Shown here: in pieces, positions 37,432-38,593 of the stretch | How positions within the stretch are numbered: the first letter of the stretch is position 1 | Layout: every line of letters starts with the position of its first letter | Assembly: GCF_008370645.1 (NCBI RefSeq) | Contig: NZ_VTZN01000034.1 | Span: forward strand, 1 to 38,593 | Direction of reading: 5' to 3' | Length of the DNA stretch: 38,593 nucleotides | From: Mycobacterium simiae | Lineage (GTDB): Bacteria; Actinomycetota; Actinomycetes; Mycobacteriales; Mycobacteriaceae | Made by a program: the position numbers and the translations under genes | Notes under the pieces: model-generated | Seen by the model: the letters and a program-made list of their open reading frames with translations, nothing else | Databases searched by the model: none | What the model was told of the DNA's origin: nothing

Positions 37432-38550
37432 ATGACAAAGAGCCTGCCAGGTGCACCGGACCTTCAGCCGGGAACAACGCACGCACCGATGCGGTGGACC
37501 AATCGAATCCAGAGCGCCGTCACCCACGTGGGTGTCAAGGTCATTCCATGGATACCGTCCGCCGCCAAACGACTTCTCACGCGCGGACGTTCGGTCAGCA
37601 TCGACGGCAATACCCTTGATCCCACTCTGCAACTGATGCTGTCCGGTCTGCGGGCCGTTGGTCTTGACGGCCTGGTAATCGATGACGACCCAGCCGCGTC
37701 GCGTGCCTACATGCGTGAGGTCACGCTGGGATTTGGCGGATCGCAGATTCATGTTGAGGTGGAGGAATTCACGCTGCCTGGACCAGCCGGAGAGATTCGG
37801 GCGCGACACTACCGCCCTCCTGGCGGGGCGGCGGCGCCATTGTTGGTCTTCTATCACGGTGGCGGCTGGGTGATCGGCGATCTGGACACCCATGACGCGG
37901 TGTGCCGGTTGACGTGCCGCGATGCTGGCATACATGTTCTGTCGATCGATTATCGGCTGGCTCCTGAGCATCGCGCGCCGGCCGGCGTCGAAGATGCGTT
38001 TGCTGCGTTCGAGTGGGCGTACGGCCACGCCGAAGAACTCGGTGCCAGTCCCGGACGGGTTGCCGTGGGCGGGGACAGCGCCGGCGGCAACCTGGCGGCG
38101 GTCGTCTGTCAAATGGCCCGTGACAGCGGAGGCCCCGCCCCGGTGCTGCAATGGTTGATCTACCCGCGGACTGATTTCACGGCCCAGACCCGCTCGCTGA
38201 GCCTCTTCGCTCGCGGTTTCGTGCTGACCAAACGAGACATCGACTGGTTCCAAACGCAGTACCTGAAGGGCTCGGGCATCGATCACAGTGATCCGCGGGT
38301 TTCGCCGTTGCGAGCCGAGTCTTTGTCTGGTCTCGCGCCGGCGCTGATCGCGGTCGCGGGTTTTGACCCGCTGCGCGATGAAGGCGAGCAGTACGCCGCG
38401 GCGTTGCGGACCGCCGGGACCGCGGTGGACCTGCGCCGCGAGGGGTCGCTCACGCACGGCTTCCTCAATCTGTTCCCGCTCGGCGGCGGCAGCGCTATTG
38501 CGACGAGCCAGCTGATTTCGGCACTGCGTGCCCACCTGAGCCGGGTCTGA
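37432..38550 (+). CDS. lipN: Carboxylesterase/lipase LipN, hormone-sensitive lipase family
   Basis: The 372-residue alpha/beta-hydrolase has the HSL-family oxyanion motif FYHGGGWVIGD (HGGG at residues 142-145), the nucleophile elbow GDSAGG with Ser216, the acid loop GFDPLRDEGEQ near residues 310-320 and the His in LTHGFLN (His342). It hydrolyses short acyl esters; the M. tuberculosis protein (Rv2970c, about 376 aa) acts on tributyrin and similar substrates. ATG 37432 is preceded by AGGGAGC. The first 100 residues form a cap typical of the Lip subfamily. It is divergent from the aldo/keto reductase relic and gene. Confidence 0.95.
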   Translation: MTKSLPGAPDLQPGTTHAPMRWTNRIQSAVTHVGVKVIPWIPSAAKRLLTRGRSVSIDGNTLDPTLQLMLSGLRAVGLDGLVIDDDPAASRAYMREVTLGFGGSQIHVEVEEFTLPGPAGEIRARHYRPPGGAAAPLLVFYHGGGWVIGDLDTHDAVCRLTCRDAGIHVLSIDYRLAPEHRAPAGVEDAFAAFEWAYGHAEELGASPGRVAVGGDSAGGNLAAVVCQMARDSGGPAPVLQWLIYPRTDFTAQTRSLSLFARGFVLTKRDIDWFQTQYLKGSGIDHSDPRVSPLRAESLSGLAPALIAVAGFDPLRDEGEQYAAALRTAGTAVDLRREGSLTHGFLNLFPLGGGSAIATSQLISALRAHLSRV

Positions 38551-38572
38551 GCTGGGCTTGCGCCGCCGCCGG

Positions 38573-38578
38573 TAATCT
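38573..38578 (+). promoter_or_regulatory. Possible -10 box near the window end
   Basis: TAATCT lies 22 bases after the lipN stop codon, with the window ending 15 bases later. It matches the TANNNT pattern and could serve the next gene, which is outside the window. This is weak evidence from a single hexamer. Confidence 0.25.
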
Positions 38579-38593
38579 AGAGGCGCCTGAGCA

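Noticed and set aside
37186..38535. 449-codon open frame on the minus strand opposite lipN
   Set aside because: lipN has complete catalytic motifs on the plus strand; the antisense frame is a shadow, although its end reads through part of the AKR relic.

Overview
The window is high-GC actinobacterial chromosome. Gene order, protein sequences and lengths match the gatB-to-lipN segment of the Mycobacterium tuberculosis chromosome (about Rv3009c down to Rv2970c), read in reverse orientation. Many proteins are near-identical in length to the H37Rv versions as I remember them (LppZ 373 aa, SerA 528, LeuB 336, Ung 227, RecG 737). The sequence is not M. tuberculosis itself: there is no lppY/Rv3000/Rv2998 block next to ilvC, no IS-like genes between ddlA and thiL, no Rv2990c, HupB has 219 aa, and the DAK2-domain protein is one uninterrupted reading frame. 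A slow-growing Mycobacterium close to the tuberculosis complex is most likely; I cannot fix the species.

Layout. 1-5.0 kb: gatB, a flavin-reductase-like gene, lipoprotein lppZ, a DoxX-family gene and cfp6. 5.0-8.7 kb: a transcription-attenuation leader followed by ilvB-ilvN-ilvC. 8.7-10.7 kb: a two-gene redox operon (FAD oxidoreductase and a WrbA-like flavodoxin). 10.8-13.5 kb: serA and leuB. 13.5-15.1 kb: an MFS transporter and a decayed second MFS copy. 15.1-17.7 kb: a fumarylacetoacetate-hydrolase-family gene, gltX, tRNA-Gln and tRNA-Glu. 17.7-21.2 kb: an FMN/F420-binding split-barrel gene, an IclR regulator and, divergently, leuC-leuD. 21.4-26.1 kb: hupB, then convergently mutT1, ppk1 and the F420 gene cofC/fbiD. 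26.2-30.9 kb: gpdA2, ddlA, a DUF3515 membrane protein, thiL and ung. 30.9-36.0 kb: rpmB, then an operon of a FakA/YloV-like DAK2 protein, recG and an exported HNH nuclease-like protein. 36.0-38.6 kb: an aldo/keto reductase, the remnant of a second aldo/keto reductase, and lipN.

Themes. Branched-chain amino acid synthesis is spread over three loci (ilvBNC, leuB, leuCD) with separate apparent controls: a ribosome-sensing attenuator for ilvBNC and an IclR-type regulator with a palindromic operator for leuCD. Glutaminyl-tRNA formation by the indirect route is represented by gltX, a tRNA-Gln with a U1-A72 pair, and gatB. Redox and cofactor functions recur (DoxX, WrbA, split-barrel flavoproteins, CofC/FbiD).

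Most of this is ordinary core chromosome. I found no mobile element, CRISPR array, prophage or clearly new defence or metabolic system. The most interesting signals are the apparently leaderless, Leu/Val-rich ilv leader peptide with its 12-bp perfect hairpin and terminator; two gene relics, each next to an intact paralogue (MFS and AKR); the intact DAK2 gene; and several long perfect inverted repeats between convergent genes.
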